64,000 nt of DNA from Labrys sp. KNU-23 (GCF_008330945.1 NZ_CP043488.1:124001-188000); one strand, 5' to 3'. Counted from the stretch's first letter, positions 17,417 to 26,740 are shown. Notes: generated from the letters alone by a model not told the origin. Numbers and translations are program-made.

Positions 17417-17590
17417 ATGAGCACAATTATTGTTATAGTTATAGTCGTGCTCCTGCTTGGTGGTGGAGGCGGTTACTATGCTCATGGCCGCTATGGTGGT
17501 GCCGGTCTGGGAGGCATGCTAGGCTTGGTCGTTCTAGTTCTCGTGTTGCTTTGGCTATTCGGTGGCCTCGGTGGCGTTGGCAGGATCTAA
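17417..17590 (+). CDS. DUF3309-like small membrane protein (57 aa)
   Basis: ATG 17417 follows GGGAGATGAGCA. Two hydrophobic helices (STIIVIVIVVLLLGGGGGYY and LGLVVLVLVLLWLFGG) flank a glycine-rich loop (GRYGGAGLGG). This matches the DUF3309 pattern of short two-helix membrane proteins whose role is unknown and which are often induced by stress. A dyad copy lies 159 bases upstream and no EcfG site was found. The next gene starts 280 bases later. Confidence 0.7.
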   Translation: MSTIIVIVIVVLLLGGGGGYYAHGRYGGAGLGGMLGLVVLVLVLLWLFGGLGGVGRI

Positions 17591-17871
17591 CTCACAGTCG
17601 CCCTTTTCCGCACCGACTTTCGGTTTGAGACGAGTTTCCCAGCTATTTGGGTACGCGTGACCCTCGGCTGAGATAAGGGCATCGCAGCACGGACCATTCC
17701 AGGCCGTCGGCCAGTCGGTAGCAGATCAAAAGCTTGCGGGCGCCCGAGCGATGGCGAGTCCCATTTAGCAATGCCGGGCAAGACTGAAGCCCCAATGCCC
17801 TACAGTTCGGCTCTTCGGTCACAAATCTGACGAGACGACGAACTTTTACAAAGTCCTGCTGAGGGAAAATC

Positions 17872-18129
17872 ATGACAACGATATTCAGCTATGAGACCTT
17901 TGATCCCGAGACCGGGCGCCTCGTAGTTGCCCCGACCAAGCGTACGAGGGAGGCCATTCGCTCCATTGGAGGCTGCCTCATCAAGGAGACCGCCGAGGTG
18001 TTGGCGGATGAGTGGGTTGGCAGACGAGCCAGCAGCCTCCCATCCGGTATTACCGATGCCGTTTCTCGAAATAGATGGAATGGCCCGTATGCTCTCTTCC
18101 CCGGCCGGGCCAAGCCGCATCCATTTTAA
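17872..18129 (+). CDS. Small hypothetical protein (85 aa)
   Basis: ATG 17872 follows CTGAGGGAAAATC. The N-terminal segment FSYETFDPETGRLVVAPTKR and the helix TREAIRSIGGCLIKETAEVL are protein-like and recall short conserved rhizobial proteins of unknown function; I cannot name the family. No membrane segment or signal peptide. No promoter motif of either class was found in the 280-base gap before it. Confidence 0.6.
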   Translation: MTTIFSYETFDPETGRLVVAPTKRTREAIRSIGGCLIKETAEVLADEWVGRRASSLPSGITDAVSRNRWNGPYALFPGRAKPHPF

Positions 18130-18503
18130 CTTATTGACGTTACTGATCGATATCAGTGTGTGATAGGCCGTGTCGGCAGACGTTAGGTGCCGACGCTTTC
18201 TCAAGGCTCAAGGTGCTCCACCCAGTCCAAGCAGAGCGGACAGCTATCGCTCCGTGCCACATGGTTTGCTCCCCGGTACTCCTCCATCCCCAGCCGACTG
18301 CGCCAACTCCTTTGAGGCCGCAGGACATGGATCGGACTGAACCGGACGGATTTCAGCACCATTCGAGCCATCCCGACCTGCGGCCCGCTTCGGCGATAAG
18401 TATCCAATCGGCCAGGACGCACCGCCACAGGAAAGCCCAAACCTGAAAATGGGATGCTCAAAGGAGCCGGGCCCATACGCATACAGGTCGAGGGACGGGC
18501 TCG
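18130..18503. other. Intergenic stretch without a supported gene
   Basis: Between two convergent genes. No protein-like frame, no clear terminator hairpin with a T-run. Confidence 0.5.
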
Positions 18504-21500
18504 TTACGAGTCGGTGGAAGCCGCCGCGAGAGCCAATCGGGCCAGCGCGGGAAGCGACCTCGAACCGGTCTTCTTCATGATCGAGGCGCGATGGTTTTCC
18601 ACGGTACGCTGACTGATGCCAAGATCTACCGCAATGTTCTTGCTGGGGTGGCCGGAGAGAACCAGGTCCATGATTTGCCGCTGGCGTTTCGTCAGTGTGG
18701 CGATATGGCTTGCCGCGGCTTCCCGCCAGGCGGACAAGGCGCTGGCATCGCGAGATCGTTCAAGTGCTCGCTTGACACTGGCGAGCAGTTCGCCGTGGCC
18801 GAAGGGCTTTTCAATGAAATCCAAGGCGCCTGCCTTCATGGCTTGAACCGCAATGCGCACATCGCTGTTGCCAGTGATCATGATGGCCGGCAGTCGGTGG
18901 ATCGCATGGTCCAGATGACGTAACAATTCAAGCCCGCTCATACCGGGGAGATACGCATCGACCAGAAGGCAGGCTTCGGGGCCCGGATGGTAAACCTCCA
19001 GAAACGCCTCGCACGTCGCAAATCCCTCCACGATATATCCGTCCTCCTCCAGCATCTTGCAGATTGCGTCGCGGATATAGCTGTCGTCGTCGACGACGAA
19101 GATGACCGCGGCGGCAGTTCTGCCCGCGGGAGTGTTGTCGGGGACGCGCGAAGGGGTAGGCATCGACGCCCGCGAAGCAAGAAGAAGGTTCTGGACGGTC
19201 TGTATCAGTTCCTTTGGCCGCACCGGTTTGTTGAGCTGGAAACAATCATGGTTCGCAATATCGCGCAGCGTTGCCGTCGATATGTCACCGGTCAGGATAA
19301 TAGCCGGGATATTCCGATGAAGCCGGGTCCGCAGCTTTGCCGTAACTTCGAGACCATCCAGATCATTCGGCAGGTTGTAATCGGCCAGGACGAGGTCCGG
19401 CCGGATGCTTCCTTGTGCGATCAATCCAAGGGCGCCGAGCCCATCCTGCGCCGTTGCCGTTTGATGGCCTTCACCCGCCAGAAGAAGGTTCAGGAGATCG
19501 CGCACCTCCGGATCGTCCTCGATGATCACAATGGCGCCCGTGCAATGGGAGGCCATGAGCTTGCCTTCGGCCCCGGGTGACTGCCGCCCTTGGACCGCCG
19601 CCGCTATAGGCCGCGCCTGGAGCATGACGTCCACGGCGAAGACGGAGCCTTTGCCCGGATGCGAGCGGACATGCACCTGATGTTCGAGCAGTTCGCCCAG
19701 ATGTCGAACGACAGACAGGCCGAGCCCCAGGCCGTGGCTGCGCTCGCGTGCGGCATTGTCGAGCTGATGATACTCGTCGAAGATCGCCTGCAGTTCTTCG
19801 TTGGGAATTCCGATGCCGGTATCCCAGATCTCGATGCGCAGCTTGTCCTGATGTCGGCGGCAGCCGAGCAGCACTCTGCCACGCCTGGTATATTTCAAGG
19901 CGTTTGACAGCAGGTTGCGGATCATCTGCTCGAGTAGACGCGGGTCACTATAGATGGAAAGGCCACAGGGAATCACACGCAGGACGAGGTTTTGGGCTTG
20001 CGCGTGATAGGTGAACTCGTCCTTCAAGCGCTCCAGCAGATCGGCGACCGGAAAGTTGACCAACTCGGCATGAACAGTGCCTGCTTCGAGTTGGTTGATG
20101 TCGAGTAGGGAATTCAGCATGCCCGACATGGCGGTGGTCGTGTCATCGAGCCGCGCAGCCAGCACCAACGCTTCTTCCTTCCTGTCCTCCCTGATGCTTT
20201 TTTCCAGAATGCTTCGCATCAGGCTGAGCGCCTGGAGTGGCTGGCGGAGGTCATGGCTTGCGGCAGCCAGAAAGCGCGACTTGGCGATAGTGGCGCGCTG
20301 TGCCTCCCGCCTGGCCGTTTCCAGTGCGTCCGTTACGTGCCGGCGTTCGGTAATGTCGGCAAAGGTGATGACGACACCTTCGACACCGTTGTCCTGGGTG
20401 CGATAGGGCAAGATACGTCGGAGGTACCAGCTGCCATTGCGCGCTTTGATTTCCTGCTCAATCGGATGAAGCGTGTCCAGCACGGTTCGTGCATCCGCAA
20501 GAAGCGCGCCGTCGGCGGCAAGCGAACTCAAATCGGCGAGCGGTCGGCCGACATCGGTTGGAATGACACTGAAGAGCGCCTTGGTTGCCGGCGTGAAGAA
20601 GCGGATATTGAGATTGGTGTCGAGAAAGAGTGTCGCGACATCGGTACTGTAGAGGACATTCTGTAAATCGTTGTAGGTCGTGCGCTGGCGATCCAGTGTT
20701 TCCTGGAGCTGGCTGTTGAGGGCGGTCAGTTCCTCGTTGAGCGACTGCAGTTCCTCCTTCGACGTTAGCAGCTCTTCGTTGGTCGACTGATATTCCTCGT
20801 TGATGGAGAGGGCTTCTTCGTTGATGATCCTTTGTTCTTCGCTCGACGTCTCCAGACTGCGGATGGCGTCGGTCAGCTCAGTCCTGGTCACTTCCAGCTC
20901 TTCTTCGAGTTCGGCGATTCGAGGCGCGTCATGGGATGCATCCCCGCGCCTTTGCCGTCGGGCAGGTGCGGGTTCGTCGATGAAGCAGATCAGCAACAGA
21001 TCCTCGCCCCCGCTTTGAACCGGTTGCACGACAATGCGGAACAATCCGTCGTCACGGTTCGAACGGACGCCGGCGACGACAGTCCGCACGTTTTCCCGGC
21101 TGGCGCGCTGGATGGCCGATCGAAGTTTGATGCGTATGTTCTGCCGGGCCATGGCCAGCAGGTCGCTGGTGGGGGACCCCGCCGGCACATGCAGATAGCG
21201 ATCGGTGTGCCCCATATAATAGAGGCACTCATGCTCCCGATTGATCAGGATCGCCGCAGGCGCGTAGGTCTCCAGCACAATACGCCGGCAAAGGTCGGCA
21301 AGGGCGGCTTGTCGCGAAGGCAAGCTGTTTTGTCCTGTGCGGGCTGGTACCCGCAAGCCATCACCGGCGTTCAGCGCAAAGTCGAGGTCTCCCGGCTGGG
21401 TGCGGCCGATACGGCGATAGATGCGCTCGGGCCTGGAGATCACCTCGAAACGATCGGCGGCGTTGAGCATGGTCTCCGAATTGCCGAGAAGGAGAAATCC

Positions 21501-22952
21501 GCCCTCCCGCAGCGCGAAATGGAAGAGCGCGATGACTTTTTTCTGCGCTTCCGGCAGCAAATAGATCAGAAGATTGCGGCATGAGACCAGATCGAGGCGG
21601 GAAAAGGGAGGATCGGCCAGAACATCCTGCACGGTGAAGACCACCATTGCGCGCAACTCGGGTAAAACCCTGTAGCCTTGCTCCTCTTTCACAAAGAAGC
21701 GCGCCAGCCTTTCCGGCGATATCTCCGTCTCGATCGTCGTTGGATAAAGGCCCTCGCGCGCGCTCGCGACAGCGTCCGGGTCTACATCGGAGGCGAAGAC
21801 CTGCAATTTGAGGTGGCGCGCTGCCGCCGTGATTTCTTCGCGAAAGAGCATCGCCAGGGAATAGGTCTCCTGGCCGCTGCTGCAGCCGGCGATCCAGATA
21901 CGCAGCGGCCGATCGGGCGGATGGTTGCGGACGAGGTCGGGAATGACTTTCTTAGCCAGGAAATCGAATACTTGTCGGTCGCGAAAGAAGCTGGTGACGT
22001 TGATGAGAAGATCCTTGGCAAGCAGATCCAGTTCGCACGCATCGTTGTTCAGCAGATCGAGATAGCGCTCCACGCCGTCGGGCTCGATCGCGGCCATTGC
22101 CATGCGCCGTTCAATCCGGCGCTGCAGCGTTCCGGCTTTGTAGAGCCTGAAATCGTGAGCGGTCCTGGTGCGAAGAAGGTCGAGGATTTGGGACACCCCC
22201 TTTTGGGGTACACCTTCCAGGTCCAAATCGTCTTTCGTGCTCGAAGGGGCCATGTGCCGATCATGTCTGGCCAGCGCATCGGGAATTTCGGAAACGGGGA
22301 GCACGAGGTCCACCGACTCTGTCAGGATTGCGTTGCGCGGCATGCCGTCATAACCGGCCTCGTTAGGCTCCTGGGCGATGACGAGACCGCCTTCGTGCTT
22401 CACGGCCTTCAGCCCAAGGCTGCCGTCGGCTCCAGTTCCCGACAGGATCACGCAGACGGCACGCTCACCATATCCCTCTGCCAACGAGTGCAGCAGAAAG
22501 TCGAAAGGCAGGCGCGCGCCGTGGCGGGCCTGGGGTTCCGAAAGGCGAAGAGTGCCGTTGACAACCGAAAGGTAGGTTCCGGGTGGGATGACATAGAGGT
22601 GATCGGGCTCGAGCCGCATGCCCTCCTCAGCCTGCCTGACGACCATCGAGGTGTGGCCCGCCAGCAGGTCTGCCATCATGCTGTGATGCGTGGGATCGAG
22701 ATGCTGTATCAGGATGAAGGCCATGCCAATGTTGGCAGGCAGGGCCTTCATGAGATGGGCGGCAGCATCCAGCCCACCAGCCGAGGCACCGATCCCGACA
22801 ACCAGAAAGTCGTTGTCCCCGCTCGGAGGGCCTCGCTTTGGCGGCGAGCGCCGCCTGGAAGAGGCAAATGCGCGCTGACCTCCCGGTAGATGCTGTTCCG
22901 GCATGGTGCTTTTGCTTTCGCCAAAACCTCCACGACTCCAGTGGAGAGCCAT
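18504..22952 (-). CDS. CheB-CheR-PAS-histidine kinase-REC-REC-LuxR hybrid (1482 aa)
   Basis: One polypeptide carries a whole relay. About residues 45-235 are a CheB methylesterase domain (GIGASAGGLDA, IQHLDPTH, ILSGTGADGSLG). Residues 260-520 are a CheR methyltransferase (IWIAGCSSGQETYSLAM). A long coiled coil with STNEELLTSKEELQSLNEEL sits near 690-745, then a PAS domain, a histidine kinase (H-box SHDLRQPLQ near 900; ATP-binding NLLSNALKYTRRG), receiver 1 (acceptor Asp in LVLADYNLP near 1189), receiver 2 (LLVDAYLPGMSG near 1333) and a FixJ/LuxR helix-turn-helix (LTKRQRQIMDLVLSGHPSKN). CheB-CheR-PAS kinases are common in rhizobia; a fused DNA-binding output is less so. The start is uncertain: ATG 22952 or 22904, both without strong ribosome binding sites. 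Confidence 0.9.
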   Translation of the reverse strand: MALHWSRGGFGESKSTMPEQHLPGGQRAFASSRRRSPPKRGPPSGDNDFLVVGIGASAGGLDAAAHLMKALPANIGMAFILIQHLDPTHHSMMADLLAGHTSMVVRQAEEGMRLEPDHLYVIPPGTYLSVVNGTLRLSEPQARHGARLPFDFLLHSLAEGYGERAVCVILSGTGADGSLGLKAVKHEGGLVIAQEPNEAGYDGMPRNAILTESVDLVLPVSEIPDALARHDRHMAPSSTKDDLDLEGVPQKGVSQILDLLRTRTAHDFRLYKAGTLQRRIERRMAMAAIEPDGVERYLDLLNNDACELDLLAKDLLINVTSFFRDRQVFDFLAKKVIPDLVRNHPPDRPLRIWIAGCSSGQETYSLAMLFREEITAAARHLKLQVFASDVDPDAVASAREGLYPTTIETEISPERLARFFVKEEQGYRVLPELRAMVVFTVQDVLADPPFSRLDLVSCRNLLIYLLPEAQKKVIALFHFALREGGFLLLGNSETMLNAADRFEVISRPERIYRRIGRTQPGDLDFALNAGDGLRVPARTGQNSLPSRQAALADLCRRIVLETYAPAAILINREHECLYYMGHTDRYLHVPAGSPTSDLLAMARQNIRIKLRSAIQRASRENVRTVVAGVRSNRDDGLFRIVVQPVQSGGEDLLLICFIDEPAPARRQRRGDASHDAPRIAELEEELEVTRTELTDAIRSLETSSEEQRIINEEALSINEEYQSTNEELLTSKEELQSLNEELTALNSQLQETLDRQRTTYNDLQNVLYSTDVATLFLDTNLNIRFFTPATKALFSVIPTDVGRPLADLSSLAADGALLADARTVLDTLHPIEQEIKARNGSWYLRRILPYRTQDNGVEGVVITFADITERRHVTDALETARREAQRATIAKSRFLAAASHDLRQPLQALSLMRSILEKSIREDRKEEALVLAARLDDTTTAMSGMLNSLLDINQLEAGTVHAELVNFPVADLLERLKDEFTYHAQAQNLVLRVIPCGLSIYSDPRLLEQMIRNLLSNALKYTRRGRVLLGCRRHQDKLRIEIWDTGIGIPNEELQAIFDEYHQLDNAARERSHGLGLGLSVVRHLGELLEHQVHVRSHPGKGSVFAVDVMLQARPIAAAVQGRQSPGAEGKLMASHCTGAIVIIEDDPEVRDLLNLLLAGEGHQTATAQDGLGALGLIAQGSIRPDLVLADYNLPNDLDGLEVTAKLRTRLHRNIPAIILTGDISTATLRDIANHDCFQLNKPVRPKELIQTVQNLLLASRASMPTPSRVPDNTPAGRTAAAVIFVVDDDSYIRDAICKMLEEDGYIVEGFATCEAFLEVYHPGPEACLLVDAYLPGMSGLELLRHLDHAIHRLPAIMITGNSDVRIAVQAMKAGALDFIEKPFGHGELLASVKRALERSRDASALSAWREAAASHIATLTKRQRQIMDLVLSGHPSKNIAVDLGISQRTVENHRASIMKKTGSRSLPALARLALAAASTDS

Positions 22953-23158
22953 GATATCACGAATTCACAATCGCGGTGCCGATTGCTGCAAGGGCCGCCC
23001 AAGCCAGCTGGAGAGATGCCCGTCTGAGTAAAATCCGACCCTGCAACGGCGTCTGCTCCGGGCATATGCTCGATAATTACAGGCTCGCACTCTCGAAGAA
23101 CAGGTGCGCACCTGCATGCCTTCACACCGCGGGCATCGCGGTGCCTGGGATTATCGTC

Positions 23159-23509
23159 ATGAAGACCAATCTGACACGCGGTGTCGTCTTGTTCACCGCT
23201 TTGGCTCTGTCCGTGCCTGCTGCTCACGCCGGTGTGCTCAAAGCCAAGAATGGCATGACTCTGTATGTTTTTGATAAAGACAAGGCAGGAGTCTCGAGCT
23301 GTTATGACGATTGTGCCAAGAATTGGCCGCCATATTTGGGTAAAACCGGCGAGAAGATGATGAAGGATTGGACCTTGGCCAAACGCAAGGACGGTCAAAT
23401 GCAATGGTCCTATGACGGCAAGCCTTTGTACTTCTATAAGGATGACAAGAAAGCGGGCGATAAAGCCGGGGACGGTAAGGGCGGCATTTGGCACGTCGTG
23501 GCGGAATAG
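23159..23509 (+). CDS. Secreted Y-x4-D repeat protein, COG4315 type (116 aa)
   Basis: Starts MKTNLTRGVVLFTALALSVP with a cleavable signal peptide ending in AHA, so the product is periplasmic. The mature part has the two repeats of the family: LKAKNGMTLYVFDKD with CYDDCAKNWPPYL, and KDGQMQWSYDGKPLYFYKDD with GGIWHVV. The paired Cys after the first repeat are present. The family is of unknown function, sometimes reported among envelope stress proteins. It is divergent from the large hybrid kinase; upstream spacing leaves room for promoters but no known motif was seen. Confidence 0.8.
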   Translation: MKTNLTRGVVLFTALALSVPAAHAGVLKAKNGMTLYVFDKDKAGVSSCYDDCAKNWPPYLGKTGEKMMKDWTLAKRKDGQMQWSYDGKPLYFYKDDKKAGDKAGDGKGGIWHVVAE

Positions 23510-23903
23510 TTGCGCGCCGCTGGCAGGGCTGGAGAAACAGCGAACCAAGACGGCGGAGCGCTCGGCTTTGGCGTGGTCGTAGGCATGCTCAGCCGTGGAT
23601 CCGGCCAAGAACAGGCGCATGCCGGGAAAGCTTCCTTCACATCCAAATGATTCACCTCCGTTGATCTTGCGTGCAGGAGGCCAGATGAAAGGGATGCGCT
23701 CGCGTGCCTTTCCAGTACCGGCCCGGCTCGGAGCCCATCAAAGGGTAAGGCAGCAGTGGATGCCCGGATCTGAGTAGTTTCCGAGCCTATCGCGTCCCAG
23801 CGGCCGATGCATAGATAGTCGCACCGGAAGCTCGTTCGTTACGCTTGCTGGGCGGGGCCTTGGCCACGGCAACCTTAACTCTTTTACTGTGAGAGCTTGG
23901 GCA
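23510..23903. other. Intergenic stretch without a supported gene
   Basis: A 30-codon frame at 23685-23777 has an AGGAGG site but Arg-rich, non-protein-like content and ends inside the dyad motif, so it is not called. The dyad copy at 23774-23790 is the only recognised element. Confidence 0.4.
23774..23790 (+). promoter_or_regulatory. 17-bp dyad motif, copy 5
   Basis: GTAGTTTCCGAGCCTAT, one mismatch to the best copy, about 150 bases before the LuxR-family start. Confidence 0.55.
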
Positions 23904-23939
23904 ATGTATTCACGAGAGGTCCATCGGAGACTTAGGTCC

Positions 23940-24737
23940 ATGAATACTTCGCCGATGACAAATCAAGATTTCGAGAAAACGGTATCCTCGTCGGAATTTG
24001 CAAGCGAGGACAATTCAATCTCTGGCTCTTCCAAGGATCAGGGCTTGGACGCTGCGCCGGAAAATTATCCGAAAACCAGTGTTGCCGTCATCGATGGGAA
24101 TATTCTTTTCCGCGATTGTTTGGTGCATTGTCTTGCAGTTGCCGATCCCGGCCTGACGCTTGCTAGCTATCGGGATGTGGAGCATTGGCATCGGACAGCT
24201 CCCAATGTCCCGGTTGGGATTGTTCTCCTGTGTGCTACGGGGCTTGAGCCGACCAGAGTTGCGGTTCGCCGCAATGCGGCCTTTGTCCTTCGTGCTGCCC
24301 CTGCAGCGCAAGTCATCGTTGTGTCCGACATGGAGGAAGCCCTTGAAATTGTCGAAGCGCTCGAACAGGGGGCAAGAGGCTACATATCCATGAGTGCCAA
24401 TCTCGACGTGGCTGTTGCAGCCATCCGCCTGGTGCGCGCTGGGGGAATCTTTGTTCCGGCTTGTAGCCTCGCAGCGTTCCGATCTGCTGCTGCGTCGGTT
24501 TCAGATCCGGGCGCGCGTGACGAACAGGACCAGCATCTTTTCACCGATAGGCAGCTCGATGTCATTCGCCTGTTGCGCCAGGGAGAGGCGAACAAGCGCA
24601 TTGCGTACAGTCTCAATGTGGGCGAGTGCACGGTCAAGGTGCATGTCCGCAATATCATGCAAAAGATCAAGGCACGCAATCGTACCGAAATCGCATTTCT
24701 CACAAAGGGGCTATTCCCGCAGCTGGAACTAAACTGA
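23940..24737 (+). CDS. LuxR/NarL-type regulator with altered receiver domain (265 aa)
   Basis: The C-terminal 65 residues are a LuxR helix-turn-helix (LFTDRQLDVIRLLRQGEANK, NVGECTVKVHVRNIMQKIKA). Residues about 45-165 fold like a receiver (TSVAVIDGNILFRDCL), but the strand that should carry the phosphoryl-accepting Asp reads GIVLLCATGLEP, so the Asp is replaced and normal phosphorylation is unlikely. The start ATG 23940 has GGAG upstream; ATG 23904 and GTG 23889 are alternatives in the same frame. It is monocistronic, and a dyad copy lies upstream. It may act by protein contact or as a constitutive regulator. Confidence 0.8.
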   Translation: MNTSPMTNQDFEKTVSSSEFASEDNSISGSSKDQGLDAAPENYPKTSVAVIDGNILFRDCLVHCLAVADPGLTLASYRDVEHWHRTAPNVPVGIVLLCATGLEPTRVAVRRNAAFVLRAAPAAQVIVVSDMEEALEIVEALEQGARGYISMSANLDVAVAAIRLVRAGGIFVPACSLAAFRSAAASVSDPGARDEQDQHLFTDRQLDVIRLLRQGEANKRIAYSLNVGECTVKVHVRNIMQKIKARNRTEIAFLTKGLFPQLELN

Positions 24738-24801
24738 TTCGACGATATGCGCTCATAGGGCGGGGGAGTTCGGTATGTGAGACTGATTTCGTGCGCCCTG
24801 A

Positions 24802-24818
24802 GTAGTTTCCGAGGCTAC
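24802..24818 (+). promoter_or_regulatory. 17-bp dyad motif, copy 6
   Basis: GTAGTTTCCGAGGCTAC, symmetric ends GTAG/CTAC kept, 119 bases before the desaturase start. Confidence 0.55.
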
Positions 24819-24936
24819 TCTGTCGGATGGCTGTCCAGCACAATTGAGGTTCCGATTGCCCGCGTGGAACGCAGATGCAGCGAACGGCTGTGGCCGTTGC
24901 GTAAAGTGTCCACCGTCTATTTGTTTGAGAATGCGG

Positions 24937-25986
24937 ATGCTGGACGACAAAGACATTGATGCCCTTATCCGGGCTCCGCGATCCTGGATCTTGACCTTAG
25001 GCCGATATCGTGAGCCTGCAACCTCGCGCAGTGTCTTCGAGTTGTTGGTCACAGCCATTCCGTTCGTTGCCCTGTGGGGGCTCATGTGGCTTGCACTCGG
25101 CATCGGTTATTGGCTGTGTCTTCTTCTGGCCATCCCGACCGCCGGGTTCCTCGTGCGCCTCTTCATGATTCAACATGATTGCGGACATGGAGCGTTCTTT
25201 CGCCGGCGCGCGACAAATGACTGGCTCGGCCGGGTAATCGGTGTGGTGACACTGACACCCTACGGCTTTTGGCGCAGGGCCCACGCGACGCATCACGCAG
25301 CCGTGGGCAATCTCGAGCATCGTGGAGTGGGAGATATCTTCACCCTCACGACTGCCGAGTATCTTGGCCTGAACCCTTGCGGCAAGCTTGGCTATCGCTT
25401 GTATCGAAACCCGGTCGTCTTGTTTGGCATCATGCCGGCCTATCTTTTTTTGCTGCACCAGCGCCTGCCATTCGGCTTCATGCGTGCCGGCTGGCAGCCT
25501 TGGCTCAGTACAATGGGAACCAATGCCGCAATCGCAGCGCTGGTCGTTACGATGCTGTGGCTCGTGGGGATCAAGTCATTTCTTCTCGTGGAAGGCCCGG
25601 TGATGTTGATCGCCGCCTCGATCGGGGTCTGGTTTTTCTACGTCCAGCACCAATTCGAAGATACGCAATGGGCGCATGACGGCGACTGGAATGTGCAGGA
25701 AGCAGCGCTGCATGGAAGTTCCCATTACGAACTGCCACCCCCCTTGGCGTGGTTCACCGGCAACATCGGCGTGCATCACGTGCATCATTTATGTAGTCGT
25801 ATTCCGTTTTACCGCCTTCCGCAGGTTTTGAACGATCATCCGGAGTTGGCGAACGTCGGCAGGCTCACGCTGATTCAAAGCCTGCACTGCGCGGGCCTGG
25901 CTTTGTGGGACGAAAACCAGGGAAAACTCATTTCGTTTGGTGAATTGCGCAGGCGCTGCCTGAACGCAGCCATTGCTCCCTCGTAA
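24937..25986 (+). CDS. Membrane fatty acid desaturase (349 aa)
   Basis: Introduces a double bond into acyl chains of membrane lipids. The three histidine boxes that bind the di-iron centre are intact: HDCGH (near residue 78), HATHH (near 113) and HHVHH (near 277), the last in NIGVHHVHHLCSRIPFYRLP. Hydrophobic segments lie near 30-75, 155-175 and 195-230. The pattern fits the omega-6/DesA-like branch rather than acyl-CoA desaturases. Start at ATG 24937 or six bases earlier. It belongs to the stress block as a membrane-fluidity function; a dyad copy lies upstream and no EcfG site was found. Confidence 0.88.
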   Translation: MLDDKDIDALIRAPRSWILTLGRYREPATSRSVFELLVTAIPFVALWGLMWLALGIGYWLCLLLAIPTAGFLVRLFMIQHDCGHGAFFRRRATNDWLGRVIGVVTLTPYGFWRRAHATHHAAVGNLEHRGVGDIFTLTTAEYLGLNPCGKLGYRLYRNPVVLFGIMPAYLFLLHQRLPFGFMRAGWQPWLSTMGTNAAIAALVVTMLWLVGIKSFLLVEGPVMLIAASIGVWFFYVQHQFEDTQWAHDGDWNVQEAALHGSSHYELPPPLAWFTGNIGVHHVHHLCSRIPFYRLPQVLNDHPELANVGRLTLIQSLHCAGLALWDENQGKLISFGELRRRCLNAAIAPS

Positions 25987-26056
25987 CGCCATAATCTCCG
26001 TCCTCGCCCTCAAACCGGGTGCTTCCTGGCCCAGCCGCCCCAAAGCGGTCCATCGA

Positions 26057-26081
26057 GGAACAAACTTCCCAAGCTTGAGTT
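26057..26081 (+). promoter_or_regulatory. EcfG-type promoter for ferritin-like gene
   Basis: GGAAC (26057-26061), 16 bases, AGTT (26078-26081), 24 bases before the start at 26105. Confidence 0.5.
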
Positions 26082-26104
26082 TGGCACCGGGGTTCCCAGA
26101 CAGG

Positions 26105-26599
26105 ATGAGCAAAATGGCCGGTTCTACGAAGGAAGACAGCGGGCATGTGATTTCTCGCGATCGTCTCGCTGAATTGTTGAATGAAGACCTTTCCCGAGAA
26201 TATCAGGCGATCATTGCCTACGTTGTGTACTCGCAAGTAATCAAGGGTGCCGAGTATATGAGTATTGCGGAACAGTTGGAGACTCACGCACATGATGAGC
26301 TAAAGCATGCTCTCATCTTGTCCCGTCAAATCGATTATCTCGGCAAGATGCCGACCGTCGTTCCCAAGCCCGTTCAGACATCGAAGGAGGCCCGTGAGCT
26401 GTTGCGATTTGATCTGAACAACGAGAATGAGACAGTTCGCAATTACCGCGAGCGGGTTCGCCAGTGCGAAGCCTTGGGTGAGTTTGCCCTTGCCGAACAA
26501 ATTCGCCAGATCCTCGTGGACGAACAGGATCATCAGATTGACCTGGCTTCCGCGTTGGGAGAGGACGTGCCCGATATGAGCAAACCTCTCAAGAAATAA
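26105..26599 (+). CDS. Bacterioferritin-like di-iron protein (164 aa)
   Basis: A four-helix ferritin-like protein: helix 1 LLNEDLSREYQAIIAYVVYS with the first Glu ligand, helix 2 AEQLETHAHDELKHALILSR with the ExxH ligands, helix 3 NNENETVRNYRERVRQ, helix 4 IRQILVDEQDHQIDLASALG with the last Glu-x-x-His. It likely oxidises or stores iron and so limits peroxide damage, as catalase does. The ATG at 26114 is an alternative start. It lies 118 bases after the desaturase stop and has its own EcfG-like site, so separate expression is likely. Confidence 0.85.
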   Translation: MSKMAGSTKEDSGHVISRDRLAELLNEDLSREYQAIIAYVVYSQVIKGAEYMSIAEQLETHAHDELKHALILSRQIDYLGKMPTVVPKPVQTSKEARELLRFDLNNENETVRNYRERVRQCEALGEFALAEQIRQILVDEQDHQIDLASALGEDVPDMSKPLKK

Positions 26600-26715
26600 C
26601 CAACCGATTATTCATACGATTGATCCTTGTAAAGTGGGTGACGGCTTAGAAAATTTCGGAATGGTTGCGGCCAACGTTCGCGGTGGTGTTACGTCCAGGC
26701 CAGGAAAATATTTAG

Positions 26716-26740
26716 GGAACAGGCGACGAAGGCGGCGGTT
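26716..26740 (+). promoter_or_regulatory. EcfG-type promoter for PRC-barrel gene at 26772
   Basis: GGAAC (26716-26720), 16 bases, GGTT (26737-26740), 32 bases before the start codon. Confidence 0.6.

Noticed and set aside
23685-23777. Short frame of 30 codons behind a good AGGAGG
   Set aside because: Arg-rich and not protein-like, and it ends inside the 17-bp dyad; the purine run alone is not enough.
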